64,000 nucleotides of DNA. Source: Plumapathes pennacea. Taxonomy: Eukaryota > Cnidaria > Anthozoa > Antipatharia > Myriopathidae. The number at the start of each line of letters is the position of its first letter. The stretch's first letter is position 1. The notes below the pieces were generated by a model. It was not told where the DNA came from. It searched no databases and saw nothing but the letters and a program-made list of their open reading frames with translations. This document shows, in pieces, positions 24,867 to 37,900 of the stretch. The stretch lies in the NCBI GenBank assembly GCA_964036295.1, contig OZ038464.1, positions 16,360,443-16,424,442 of the forward strand. Reading direction: 5' to 3'. The translations under genes and the position numbers were made by a program.

Positions 24867-25185
24867 CTTAAAATCTTTTTCGCCGAAGATTCACGAGGCT
24901 TCAGTACCAGCAAATCGTTACAATTAAGGCCTACTCGTGGCTGTGCATGTTTTGCTCAGACCTACAGTATCCGCCATCTTATTTCCGGGTTGCTTAGTGC
25001 GCATGCTTTACGCTCCCGCTGAATGACAATGCGCGGGCGTGAAAATAAGCACGTGATTATATTGATAACTTTTCATTGGTCAAAAGTTGAAGTTGAATAT
25101 TTCACCGCGAAAAACAACAACGAACTGTGATCAGAGAACCGACTACATAAGCTACGAGAAACTACATTACACATAGTGGTCGATC
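24867..25185. promoter_or_regulatory. Bidirectional promoter shared by MIOS and SPC25
   Basis: The two start codons are 319 bp apart and point away from each other. The spacer is CpG-rich and has a perfect YY1-type site (CCGCCATCTT, 24971-24980), an adjoining ETS-type core (ATTTCCGG, 24981-24988) and an NRF1-like palindrome (TGCGCATGC, 24998-25006). No TATA box sits at a fitting distance. Such site clusters are known for housekeeping bidirectional promoters; their use here is inference. Confidence 0.7.
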
Positions 25186-27656
25186 ATGGATTCACTGAAG
25201 GAAGAAAAACAAAGCCTTATGGAAAACTTACAAAAAGTACAGGAAAAGTTTTTGAACGACTGGAGTCAATCGTTTATTCAGATGACTTCGGACAAGGAAG
25301 ACAAGTTCAAAACCTCGATGGCATCTGGAAAAGGTAGATCTCGCCCAGATTCGGACAAAATGTTATGTCTATCACATCTAGGCAAAAATGCCGATATCTG
25401 TTTAGGAAAATGCTAATTTTTCTCTCTCGATGTCTCTCTTCAGAAAATATCAACGAGCTAGAAGAAAAGATCTTGCAATATCAAGCAGACAGTGAAAAAA
25501 AGTTAGAAGGTTTGTCACAAATTCAACTCTTTTACTACTCGTAAGTCATTGTCTGAGTGTTAGACTTGAAGCCAGCTCAGGATCTTGTGGATAGCCCACA
25601 AAATTATAACCCTGGCGGATAGAAGGAGGAGTGGCTTTCCCCGGGCGATGTTGTTTTATTACCAACGTTTCTAAATTTATTTCTTGCATTTATTTTTACA
25701 CGACTGTACATCACGGCACCACTGTGTCTGACGTACAGTATATGCAATAATCCTTATTCTTGTTTCTGTGTTCAATATTGTTCAAATCATATAAACAAGA
25801 TAATATCCCCAACCAAAGCATCCCCCACCACAAGTGCACACAAGGCATGCAGCCCCAACCTCTCTTGATCCCCACCAACCGCATAAATTATACACATTGG
25901 AAAATGGCTTGGACGTGAACAGCACATTGGTTGTGTTCATCCAGGTGATAGTAGTTTCCAGGAAGTATTTTGTCGCTGACTGACGTTTTGACTACCTGAG
26001 TGAAAGTCATCTTCAGAGTCAAGCTAATGAAGAGATCCAAACCTCATCTTTCTCTCCCTTTAGTTCTAAAGCAACAAAAAGAAGAGATGCACAAGTTGGA
26101 GAACGAACTCAGAGAACTCCAAGTCACAGCTCAGAGTGTACTAGAGAAAAAAAACCTGGAGCAAAAACACTACCAGGAAATCGAAGAGCAGCTGGAGAAA
26201 GAGAAGAAGGGTAGGGGAAATAGGACATTTGCATGATGGCGTCATGTGGCTACAACTACCAGAATGCTTTGAGGCAAGCTATTGTTTGTACGGAATCACT
26301 CATGCATTAAATGCAAACCTACATTACAAAGATGGCAGCGAAGTGCATTATGGTAGTTGGAGTCAATTGATGTCATCATGCAAAAGTGTCCTCTTCAACT
26401 CAGGTTACAATGCAAATCCTCTCAGCCATCCTCTGATAAGCAGTGCCATTAGATTTGGCAGTTCAGTTTGTTAGCTTTTGTCAGAGCATAGTATCAAATC
26501 TGTGTATGGTATATACAATAATGTCAGACATTAAACCTCAGTGGGTGCAACCAAGAAATATCGATGTCTTTCAAACTGAAATCATCACAAAGAGAGGGGA
26601 AACCTAGCTTTTGGGTACCATAAAGCCATTTTCTGTGACTGTATAAAGTAAGTATGTAAGATTGCCTTAGTTTGGTGCTGTTCTATGCCTTTGAATTGGT
26701 TCAAACAAGTTTCTCAGCATTATTGGCCAATCAGAAGCAAAAGCAGCATTCATCGGAAAACAGTTCTACTTGTACCTGTCTTTGCTAGAGTGTACATGTG
26801 TGCTGAGTTTCTCTTTTTGCACTTGGTGACATCCCTGACTTGATTTTTATCAGATGTTTTAGCTACAGAGGAGGCTGTGGCACACAAAATCAAACAATTC
26901 ACCAAAGGAATTGAGTACTTCAAAGAAAGGCTGGGGCTAGAGTTTAAGAAAGTCAGCGGTAAGTAGGGAAAAACATTGTTCAAGAAAAAAAACACTTCAA
27001 CAAATTAAAGTTGCTGTTATACTGTATGTCTAGGTAAGTAGGGAAAAACATTTATTAAAAAGTTAAAGACTGCATCTTTTATAGAAGTTCTACACTTGAG
27101 AAAGATGTGACACCTGTTATTTATTCTACTTCAATATATTGCAGATGACAACCTTCAGTTTGTATTCAAGTACATTGATCCCAATGACTGGGAGAGGGCT
27201 TTTTCCTTCAAAGTTGCTGTCGGTCAATCAAGAGAATATACTGGTATGCTTGGAAAACTTAATCAGGTTCCTAAGGGCCCGGTCGCATTAGGAAGTTTAG
27301 TTGATAATAACTCAGCATTGAGAGCAACACGACAGCTTCTTCAATGTTTGGTAGCCACCTGCTGACATGTATATCTAGTGACAAGCACTGTTTTGCACTT
27401 CAAATGATGAAAATGTCGAAATATGTAGTTAAAGCTATGAGTGCGACCAGATTCTAAGTAACTCAGCCAGGTACCTTTATCCACTGGCTAATTGTTCTCT
27501 TATGCTTGTCACAATCTTCTTTCATCAGTGATAGATTGCCATCCAATTGTGGAAGGAATGGATGAGATGCTACAAGAACTGAACAAGACAAACAACTTCT
27601 CAAAGTTTGTCATTTCTATCAGGAGAAAATTCAAAGAAGTTGTCACAAAGACATGA
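25186..27656 (+). CDS. SPC25: SPC25, Ndc80 kinetochore complex subunit, 6 exons
   Basis: Exons 25186-25333, 25444-25509, 26064-26210, 26854-26958, 27145-27243 and 27529-27656 give 230 residues (human SPC25 has 224). Every internal junction is phase 1. Residues 1 to about 130 are a long coiled coil rich in Lys, Glu and Gln. The C-terminal globular RWD domain follows: YKERLGLE-type helix (YFKERLGLEF), LQFVFKYIDPNDWERAFSF, REYTVIDCHP and KTNNFSKFVISIRRKF. These match the SPC25 family. SPC25 pairs with SPC24 to dock the Ndc80 complex on the inner kinetochore, while NDC80-NUF2 bind microtubules. Poly(A) signal AATAAA at 28062-28067. Confidence 0.93.
25975..26028. repeat. Dispersed short repeat, also at 43893-43945
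   Basis: A stretch of about 50 bp (GACTGACGTTTTGACTACCT, then AGTCATCTTCAGAGTCAAG) is nearly identical to one in the NOSTRIN-like gene. It lies in SPC25 intron 2, just before exon 3. Confidence 0.7.
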
Positions 27657-27659
27657 CAA

Positions 27660-28560
27660 TATTATTGTAAAGCCTATTACTGCATAGACTACAGTAGACA
27701 AGTGGAACTTTCATTCTCAAAAATAAGCTTCTAGCTATTTGAGTACTGCTTTCAAAGCACACTGAGAACTTGCCAATAACTGGCTTCTATCAAGGTATGA
27801 TATGTGGGCAATAAGGTAAATTCTGACCCACCCCACCTCCCACAAAGTCTTATTACAAAGTTGAACTGAAGAGTGGTAACCCCACCCACCCTGGCCTGTC
27901 CCCACACCCAGATTCATAGGACAAGGACCAGCTAGTGGGGTGAAGTGTGCTTTAGTATACTGGATTGAATATCCACTGTACCATAGGCTAGTGCAGCACA
28001 GTATGTACACATGTATTACTTCAAAAGACCTTCATTAGTAAGATAGTCGATCATCTGTGCAAATAAAATACACTTGCCTCTTCACAGCCAGGATGAGTAT
28101 AAAATCCCTTCAGTCCCTTTCTTTGAGTGAGTCAATTCCAGGTTGACAATCCTTCCGTGTACATGTTTTCACAATTTTGTCCAGCAAAAATATATTCCTC
28201 GGACCTTTCAAAAACATTTTTGAAGAAATTAGACGCTTATGATTTTCATAAAACTTTTTTATCATGCCAATATGTTTTCTGTTACACGTTGTGCAAACAC
28301 AGCATAAGGCAAGATTTTACTTTCTTGGTTGCGCACAAAGAAAACTGGATGCACAAGAAATTTTCTGACCAGCGGAAGTGCCGCCTAACCAGAAGTAAGT
28401 GTAGTTCCAGAATACGAGGAAACACGAGAAAAAAGAGAAACTTTCTCAGAAAGTCGCGCAACTCGCAGTTCACAGAGAAAAAAAATGGACAGGCAGCTGC
28501 CTTTTTTTGGAAATCGACGTAAGAAAACTCAACAGGGCCCCGAAAGTCATTCCATTTCTG
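27660..28560. other. SPC25 3' UTR and spacer; no gene recognised
   Basis: Holds the SPC25 poly(A) signal at 28062-28067. A 131-codon open frame at 28127-28522 has no recognisable domain, low-complexity Lys/Arg content and no splice context, and is treated as chance. Confidence 0.5.
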
Positions 28561-28564
28561 TCGT

Positions 28565-28640
28565 GTGTCACGATGTAGTCACGTGCTTTTTCACTTCCGC
28601 TCCAGCTCTGGTTGGATCGACAGTTCCACGTCGTGTTGAA
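28565..28640 (+). promoter_or_regulatory. Promoter/5' leader of tandem membrane gene copy 1
   Basis: The 75 bases before the ATG are conserved with the same position in copy 2 (34845-34915): TGTCACG, GTCACG, TTTxTCACTTCCG, GGTTGGATC and CACGT share order and spacing. This suggests the whole 5' regulatory unit was duplicated with the gene. Confidence 0.45.
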
Positions 28641-31600
28641 ATGGTTTCTAGACTGGTTAGACTCACGCAGAAGTACTCTTTGATCATCTCCCTCTTTGCT
28701 CACTCCTTGGTAACGTCAGGTAAGTGACCTATGCAGCCGCGATTGGTTCGTTGTACACACACGCCTTTGCACACTCCATTTGAACCCGTCTTTAATACGT
28801 CGATTGTGGAGTTAGCTTCAGGTATTTCCTTGTATTGGCGTATTATGGGTAGATCAGCTCATCGGCTGTCTTCAATTCTGATTTCCCCGCTGAGGTCACA
28901 CCAGCATGTCGAGAAAAGTCAGAAGAAAACAAACAAGCAAGCAATCGAGTTTATGGCTTTCAGGCGGGATTGGCTCCGTTACAGAGATGAGAGAATGTCT
29001 GTCCGAGAACAGACAAAACCAGCAATGAAAAAACTAATTTGATTTGCTAAACGAGAATCAGCGCAAAACATGCAAGCACCCTCCCTGCTCCTCCCCTCCC
29101 CCCTGAAAAATATGACAGATTTGTCTTTCCCAGGCCATCACCGCTTAATATACTTTTCAGGGAAGGTCTGATCGCAGGTTTTCTTGAACCTTCAGGATTT
29201 GACGGGGAGAACATCTACGTGTCCCGCACTCAAGGAAATGACTCACTGAGCTGTGGAACTGTAACAGAACCTTGCAAGACAATACCTCACGCTATTGGCT
29301 TAGCGCACCCGGAAAGTGTAATCTACCTTGATGGAACAGGAAGCGACCATGACCCGTACGACTGCAGCCCGGAGCAGAGAGGCCATTCTTGGATCCTCAT
29401 CAACAAAACTCTTTCATTTGTTGGCTTTCGCTCCATTCCTCACATCTCTTGTTTTCCTGGATTTTTTTTCATCTGCCCAGGTCAGTCAAATGTTACAGTC
29501 CAATCACAGCACTTGAGTTTCACAAGTCTGTCTTTCCACAACACCAGTGTTCAGTTTCACGACTGTTCAGCAGAAATCACAAACTGTTCTTTCCTAAATG
29601 CTCAGAATCCACTTCACCTTCAAGTGAGTAATAGGGGGATCAAAGTTAGTCTGGCGGTAACACTCAGTTGGTTCCAGAACAACAGTGGCTGTATTAGTGC
29701 TCTCTTCGGAGGTAGTATTGAACGCATTCAAGCGAGCCTTGAGGTCAGATGGACTACGTTTCACAATAATTCGGCGACTACATCTGAAAGAGGACTGGTG
29801 TCTGTGACAAGCAACAAGGAAGACATCTTTCAGAACTCCGTCATCTTGCTCAACATCGATATCACACAAGTGAATTTCACAGAAAATTGCGGTCCGCTGA
29901 TCTCTACGGACTACAGTGCGGCGATTATCAAAGAAACGTGCAAACAAGTGAGATTCGTGAACAATAAAGCGCTACAGGACCAGGAGATAGCAGATCTGTG
30001 GAAGAGTCTTCACGTTACAAGGGCAAAAGCAATGGTGATGACTTTTGTAGGAATCCACTCTGAGGGAAACACAGATTCGAGATGCATCGGTATACACGCG
30101 GATGTGGTCAAAGTTAACGTGAATAGATCAAGATTCATCGGTCACAGCATTACGGGAAGAGGAGGTTCAGTGCTGGTTAAAGGCGGTAGTGACGTTGACA
30201 TTACCTTGGCAGATGTAGAGTTCACCAGAAGTGGAGCTGACCGGGGCGGCGTTCTTTATCTTGAAGAAACTCACAAGAAAGGAAGTCTTCATGTCTACAG
30301 TACTCGTTTATTGAGGTGCGAATCAAGCAATGGAGCCATTGTAATTGGCGAATATAATAAAAGCGCAGTGTCGTTTGACGTGATATTCCATAATGTCACG
30401 GTACAACGCTGTGTTGCAGACGCCCTCATGGCGACCTTTGCTGGACCTTCGTTTGTTAAGATGATTGACACACATTGGTTTAATAACACGGCTAGGGCAA
30501 TCGTGATTGATGGAATGCGAGCAGGTAACATAACGATGGTTATACAAGCCTCTACTATGAAACGAAATCAAGTCACTTCAGGATCCGACCTTGTATCTCT
30601 TCTTCATAATGACCGCCACTCTTATATTTATGGTACCCTGACCGTGTTTGACACAATATTATCCGGTAACTCAGCTGGTTTCTATGTTGTGTCTAGTTTA
30701 ACAGTTAACTTTACGAACGTAACATTTGAATCTACGAGATTACCAATTATGATGTCGTTCGGTGGTTGGTGGCTTCACGAGAGGAGGTATGTTACGGTGT
30801 TTATTGAAAACTGCTCGTTTCGTGACAGCTTAAGGGGCCTAACTCTGTCTCTCCAATATGCCTCCTCACTAAATGTTTCGATAGAGCACTCGATATTCCT
30901 GGGTACTGAAGTATTGTGGTTTACTTCTCAACATTTAATAAGCTCGATCTTCCTTTTAAATAACGTAACTGCAGAGTCAAGTGACGTGCCCGTATTTCTA
31001 GACTTTGGCAGTTGCTCTGCTAGAGATGACATTATTTTTGAAATGAAAAATTGTCGATTTCGACGAAGCGTTTCTCCTTCCGTTATAACAATGCCAAGTG
31101 ACGAATTGCGGTCACCCGGATGTACAAACAGAACAAACAGAAATAAACACCAAGAATGGCGCTACAAAAGTCACGTGATAATAAGAGACACATGGTTTGA
31201 AGAGAATTCAGGTCAGGATGCTGCTTTACACATTTCAAATGGGAATTTTACATTTATGAACTGCACATTTAAAAATAATTTTGGTGATGGCCAAGCCGGG
31301 CATATTTACGTCACGGACGGCAGTGCTCGAGTAGAGATGATAAACTGCAACTTCATACAAACGAAATTGCAGCCAGACAAATTCTACAAGAAAGGAAATC
31401 CTTCGTTCGCATTCGTCTACACGGACAGCGCTGGGCCTCTAGTTTCCAGGAACACTGTTTATTCCACGCAAGTTTTCCATCAAAATGCTCTGGTCACAGT
31501 TGCGAAAGGAGGCTATGTGCAAGCTGACAACTCGTCCATGTTGCAGTGCAGCACAGGCAGTTTACTAACAATTCAAGACTTTTCGCATATTGTTGACACG

Positions 31601-33409
31601 GTTAATAATGGCAACTCCTGTCAGCTCAGCATTACAGTTCTCGCTTTTTCCTGCAAACCATGTGGACCGGGTCTTTACAGCCTCCAGAGAGGAAACTCGA
31701 CAGGACTTACTGTCGGAAAAAACATTCAGTGCTATCCCTGTCCATATGGTGCAAACTGCACTGGTGCTCAAAACATACTCGCAAGGCAGAATTTCTGGGG
31801 ATACAAATCTCCCACCGACTCGTCTAAACTGACCTTCGCCGTGTGCCCGTCCAATTACTGCCTCCCCCCGGACACTGACAACCCTTCAGTTTACAACGGT
31901 TGCTACGGCAACAGGTCGGGAGTCCTGTGCGGTCAGTGCAAGCCACACTTTACGGAGGCTTTATTTTCCACGGAGTGCAGACACAAGAGCGACTGTGATG
32001 ACCACTGGTTCTGGGCGCTGTTCATCGTCTTCGTTTTGGCTTTGGCGCTGTATTTTGTGCTCAAGCCTCCCTTGGTTCACTCTGTCATGAAGCACGTGGT
32101 TTGGTTCACAAGTAAACATGAACCACCTGCCGAAGGAGAACACTCGCAACACGCGGACAAGGGATATTTGAAGATTGTGTTTTACTTTTACCAGAGTGCT
32201 GAGGTCTTGATGCTCGAATCCTTCCTTGGTCTCCTTTATGAGGTGCATGTGCTTTCTGCCTTCGTGGCCGCTTTCAACTTTCAAGCGAGGCTCCCTGTAG
32301 AGGGGGGAAGCTCAATCTGCCCATTTCCTGGAATGACCGCTGTCTCCAAAGAACTTTTTCTCGCCTCGGGAGTCATCGGAACGTTTGTTGCCATCCTGCT
32401 GTTGTTTCTCGCCCATTGTGCTCTGAACTTAGTCAGGAAGCTTCAGCGACCTTCCACAGCACGATATGTGGGAGCCATATTGCAGACTTTGCTGCTCGGC
32501 TACGCGAGCCTCGCTAAAACCACGCTAAAGTTGCTGACGTGCGTCCCACTGAATAAAATGCGTCTGTTTTACGATGGAAACATACAGTGCTACCAGTGGT
32601 GGCAGAACCTGTTGATAGTTTTCCTGGTGATCTTTGTCTTGCCCTTCATTGCTGTGCTCTTCTGGGAATCGATACAGCTACACAAGGGACGATGTACGCC
32701 TGGGGAATTCTTGTTCGCTTGTTTTCTGCCTCTGCCGTTCATCGTCCACCGCATTATTAAATGCTTGATGCGAAAACTAAGTGAAACTCCACGTGTAACG
32801 CCAAGCTGCACAGAACACCATGCGGACAACCGTGCTGCACTTTGCAGAATTCTGCACGAGCCGTTCCGCCTTCCTACCGAGCGAACAAGAGGCACTCTGT
32901 ACTGGGAGGGCGTCTTGACTGGCAGGCGTTTTATTATCCTGTGCATGCACTCCATGATCGCAGATCCACTTCTTCGTTTGTTTCTGGTAACGCTTGCTTG
33001 CCTGGTTTTCTTTGCACATCACATGGCAGTACAGCCTTTTAAAAACGCTACAGCCAACTTGTGTGAAGCCATTTCGCTGTTCGCCCTGGTCTTGATCGCG
33101 ACCATCAACTTGATCAAGGCAAGCTTCATTTCTACTGGCACAATTCTGCTGGATCAGACCAAGCAGCACATTCGTTTCATGGAATGGCTGGAAGTAATTT
33201 TGGTGGGAGTTCTTCCAGTGGTGTTTGCTTCTTTAGTCATTCTTGGTATTCTCTCGCTGGTAATTCGCTGTACCATTGGGCTTGTCAATAGATGCTTCTT
33301 TATTGATCGGACAATTTCTGTATGGGAAGGCAGTACACTACAGCGCGACCTGTCTGTGAGCAAGCCTGAAGAAACCACATCCCTGATACACAACGTTCGC
33401 AATGACTAA
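28641..33409 (+). CDS. Giant beta-helix ectodomain / multi-pass membrane protein, tandem copy 1
   Basis: Two exons, 28641-28719 and 29178-33409, join in phase 1 (donor GTAAGT, acceptor TCGCAG) to about 1436 residues. Exon 1 encodes a signal peptide (KYSLIISLFAHSLVTS). The mature chain starts near GFDGENIYVSRTQGNDSLSC. Residues of about 60-830 are Asn- and Ser-rich with many NxS/T sites and repeated short strands ending in INCSF/ENCSF-like turns, as in right-handed parallel beta-helices. A Cys-rich segment follows (CKPCGPGLYS, CYPCPYGANCTG, NFWGYKSP, CGQCKPHF), then about nine membrane spans (nt 32000-33290), from HWFWALFIVFVLALALYFVL to WLEVILVGVLPVVF, and a short cytoplasmic tail. The ectodomain would face outside. 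I know the layout from uncharacterised invertebrate proteins; receptor or channel roles are speculation. Poly(A) signal at 33471-33476. Confidence 0.85.
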
Positions 33410-33650
33410 AGAAGGAGCTTTTAAAGAATCCAACAATACTCTGAGACTTAGTGTTAAATCTGTAGCTAAATAAAAATTACAGTATTCTGAGAAGTAATGG
33501 AGTGCTTTGATTAATAAACACGGTTGGTCGAACAGAACAGAATGTTACTAACCTCCTATGGCCAACGAACACGAAGATATTGATGAAAATAGTTTTAATT
33601 TTTACATGCTTCGATTACTGCATGTACAGACTGCCAACAAAGAAAGCAAT

Positions 33651-33832
33651 TACAGTAGAAACCCGCTACTGAACTCGGTTATCTCGAACTCCCCACTATC
33701 TCAAACAAAATCCGATTTCCCTTGGAAATGAACTTTTAGTAGAAGTCCCCGCTATCTCGAACTATTTCTCGCTAACCTTGAGAGTTCTAGATAGCGGGGT
33801 TACACTCCGGGGTTCTATTGTAGTCTATAACG
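33651..33832. mobile_element. Pogo/Tigger-type MITE, copy 1
   Basis: Ends TACAGTAGAA and TTCTATTGTA, with ACCCGCTA and TAGCGGGGTT inside them, are inverted and flanked by TA. The interior repeats CTATCTCGAAC and its complement. CAGTAGAACC-type ends are typical of pogo-like elements. It lies in the spacer between the two tandem membrane genes. Confidence 0.65.
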
Positions 33833-33839
33833 GCAACAG

Positions 33840-34840
33840 TAGTACACAATGTTATATTCAGATGGCATCCTTTTTTCTCCACCCGACGGATGGTAGTAAA
33901 ATTGTGTTTGCCTATTTTTTTCTCAGAGAACAGCATGAGTGAGGGAAGAAAGCGATCGAAATATATTATCCTGTCAGCTATATTACTTACCATTTTAGAA
34001 GTACTATTTTCATCATCTCAGTCATAGTATGAAGACGCGTCAACAATTCCATGTGGCTTCACTTTAATTCGGTGCAGTGACTTAGTACAGACTGTCAACG
34101 GAAAATGGAAAAAAGGCCGCAATGTACACACGGACAGTTTAAACTGTTAAGTGGCCCCTCTCCCTCCAACACCAAAGTATCATCATTCTTGTGCGTATAA
34201 AATAGATGCTCTTATATGAAGTTTATATAAATCGTGGTAAGGCAGGTGATCAGTCTCACGTCATTGACCAGGCCTCACCCAAGTTCGTGTGTTCTGAGTC
34301 TCAAGTAATAAAACACTGTTAGCTGGTCTAGTTTTCAGCTCTTTTTGACAAGTTAGTTTGGTTTAGTAGTTTGGATGATCATCAACAGCTGTCGTAAACA
34401 GATATGTATTAAATACAGCTATTGTAGTTTCCGACATGTTGTCTGTGATTGATTTGGTTTTGCGTTTGCTACGCTTTTCAATTCTTGTACAACTTTCGGC
34501 GAATCGAGAGCAAAATCATTGAAACCAATTATGGCAGTTGTAATTAGCTGGTCAGGTAAAGCTTGGTTTCCCAGAGCGATTTTTTTTCCCTTGTACTTGC
34601 GCTTAATTATACTTTAGATATTCAGTCACTTCTAAAGACGAAAGCTGCGTCTCATCGGTGAATATAACAGCAGTTCCGCGGAACACTGGGTCGGAGAGTT
34701 ACTCATAACCTGAGTGTCAGGCCCTTAAAGGGAAGGAAAGAAGAAAAAAAGAAAGAAAAAAATGCCTCCTTTGTCGTTCCCCTCTCGCTCAGTTTTCCTG
34801 TAAATCAAGATGGACATTCACTTACGTCATAGTGTCGGAT
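33840..34840. other. Spacer between the tandem membrane genes
   Basis: No gene or clear repeat recognised beyond a purine run (GAAAGAAAAA-type, 34737-34763). Confidence 0.45.
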
Positions 34841-34915
34841 GTCACGGTGCAGTCACGCGATTTCTCACTTCCGTTCCAGAGCTCCGGTTGGATCAGTATT
34901 CCACGTTGTGTTGAA

Positions 34916-37900
34916 ATGGTTTCTACTGTTTCTAGACTGGTTAGACTCGCGCAGGGGTACTCTTTAATCATCTCCCTCTTTGCACACTCCTTGGTAACGT
35001 CAGGTAAGTCGCCCTGTATACAGCAACGATTAGTTCGTAGCTCCTGCAGTATTCAGACTCCATTTGAACCTGTCTTCCGTCGATCGGTAATTGGTAGCAT
35101 TATGCAGAGTTAGCTGTAGTTATTTGCCTGGCAGTGTAATACCGAAAGCAAACAGACTACCCAACATATAATGGGCTACAGTAGAACCCCGCTATTTCGA
35201 ACTCTCAAGGGAAGCGAGAAATAGTTCGAGATGGTGGGGGATCGAGATAACGGGGTTCTACCAAGGGAAATTTCAACCAAGTTCATTTCCGAGGGAAATC
35301 GGATTCTGTTCGAGATAGCAGGGAGTTCAAGATAACCGAGTTCAAGACAGCGGGGTTCAACTGTATCAGCAAAAAATCTATCGGAAACAGTGCAGTATCG
35401 TGTTGTGCCTATAAAAACAAACAACTTGAAAACCAAAAAGCGCTGAGTTCAATGGTTCAGGCTGGATCGCGTTCCTCGGACTGTTTCATTTCGCTCATGT
35501 ACAGACAACTCCTCTTCCTCTGTGTTCTACACGCGCTCTCCCATTGTTGGTCCCTCTTCCCTGAATCATATAGAAGGAAGCTCTCTCCAGCCCCTCACTA
35601 CTTATATTCTTCTGGGGGAATTGGAAGGGGAGGGGAAGGAAGGTCTGATAGCAGATTTTCTTGAACCTTCAGGATTTGACGGGGAGAACATCTACGTGTC
35701 CCGCAGTCAAGGAAATGACTCACTGAGCTGTAACACAGCCTTGCAAGACAATACCTCACGCTATTGACTTAGCGCACCCGGAAAGTGTAATCTACCTTGA
35801 TGGAACAGGAAGCGACCATGACCCGTACGACTGCAGCCCGGAGCAGAGAGGCCATTCTTGGATCCTCATCAACAAAACTCTTTCATTTGTTGGCTTTCGC
35901 TCCATTCCTCACATCTCTTGTTTTCCTGGATTTTTTTTCATCTGCCCAGGTCAGTCAAATGTTACAGTCCAATCACAGCACTTGAGTTTCACAAGTCTGT
36001 CTTTCCACAACACCGGTGTTCACTTTCGCGACTGTTCAGCAGAAATCACAAACTGTTCTTTCCTAAATGTTCAGAATCCACTTCACCTTCAAGTAAGCAA
36101 TAGGGGGATCAAAGTTAGTCTGGCGGTAACACTCAGCTGGTTTCAGAACAACAGTGGCTGTATTAGTGCTCTCTTCGAAGGTAATATTGAACGCATTCAA
36201 GCAAGCCTTGAGGTCAGATGGACTACGTTTCACAATAATTCGGCGACTACATCTGAAAGAGGACTGGTGTCTGTGACAAGCACCAAGGAAGACATCTTTC
36301 AGAACTCCGTCATCTTGCTCAACATCGATATCACACAAGTGAAGTTCACAGAAAATTGCGGTCCGCTGATCTCTACGGACTGTAGTTCGGCGATTATCAA
36401 AGAAACGTGCAAACAAGTGAGATTCGTGAACAATAAAGCGCTACAGAACCAGGAGATAGCAGATCTGTGGAAGAGTCTTCACGTTACAAGGGCAAAGACA
36501 GTGGAGATGAATTTTGATGCAGTCCACTCTGAGGGAAACACAGATTCAAGATGCATCGGTATACACGCGGATGTGGTCAAAGTTAACGTGAATAGGTCAA
36601 GATTCATCGGTCACAACATCACGGGAAGAGGAGGTTCAGTGCTGGTAAAAAGCGCAAGTGAAGTCGACATTACTTTGGCAGATGCAGAGTTCACCAGAAG
36701 TGCAGCTGATCGGGGCGGCGTTCTTTATCTTGAAGAAACTCACAAGAAAGGAAGTCTTCATGTCTACAGTACTCGTTTATTCAGGTGCGAATCAAGCAAT
36801 GGAGCCGTCGTTATTGGCCAAAATGATAGTAAAAGCGCAGTGTCGTTTGACGTGATGTTCCATAATGTCACGGTACAACGCTGTGATGCAAACGCCCTCA
36901 TGGCGACCCTTGCTGGATTTTCTATTATTAAGATGACTGACACACACTGGCTTAATAACACGGGTAGCGCAATCGTCATTGAAGGAATGCGAGCAGGTAA
37001 CATAACGATTGTCATACAAGGCTGTACTATGAAAGGAAATCCGTCAGGATATTATTTTGTGTATCTCTATAATCTTGGTACCCTGACCGTGTCTGACACA
37101 ATATTATCTGGTAACTTAGTTGGTGGCTTCTATACTGTGTCCACTTTAGCAGTTAACTTCACGAATATAACGTTTGAATCTGTGGATTCAATTTCGATGT
37201 GGTTTCCGTTGTTACCTCAAGAGCAGAATGTTACGGTACTTATTCAAAACTGCTTATTTCGTGACACTAACTTTAATGCCCTAAAAATGTATTTAGAATA
37301 TGTCACCTCACTGAACGTTTGGATAGAGCACTCGATATTTGTTGGTACTGGTGTAATTACAGTAAGGTCCAATTCACAACATTTAATGAGCTCGATGGTA
37401 CTTTTAAATCACATAACGGTAGATTCAAGTTTCGAACCAGTGTTACTAGAATTTGGTGCTCACTCTCGCATAGATGACATTATTTTTAACGTCGAAAATT
37501 GTCGATTTCGACGAAACGTTTTGCCGCTGGAAATGGCCATGCCAAGTGACGAATTGCGGTCACCCGGATGTGCAAACGATACCAACATAAGTAAACACCA
37601 AGAATGGCGCTATAAAAGTCATGTGATAATAAGAGACACATGGTTTGAAGAGAATTCAGGTGTGGGTGCTGCTTTGCACATTACAAATGGAAATTATACA
37701 TTTATGAACTGTACATTTAAAAATAACTTTGGGAACGGCCAGGCTGGACATATTCTGGTGAATGATGGCAGTGCTCGGATCGAAATGATAAACTGCACCT
37801 TTACACAAACAAAATCACAATTACACAATATGAACTACGGGAAGGCATTCCCTTCGTTCTCATTCATTTATACAGACAGCGCTGGGCCTGTGATTTCCAG

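Noticed and set aside
28127-28522. 131-codon open frame as a gene
   Set aside because: No domain, no splice context, low-complexity basic content, and it overlaps the flank of the SPC25 3' end.
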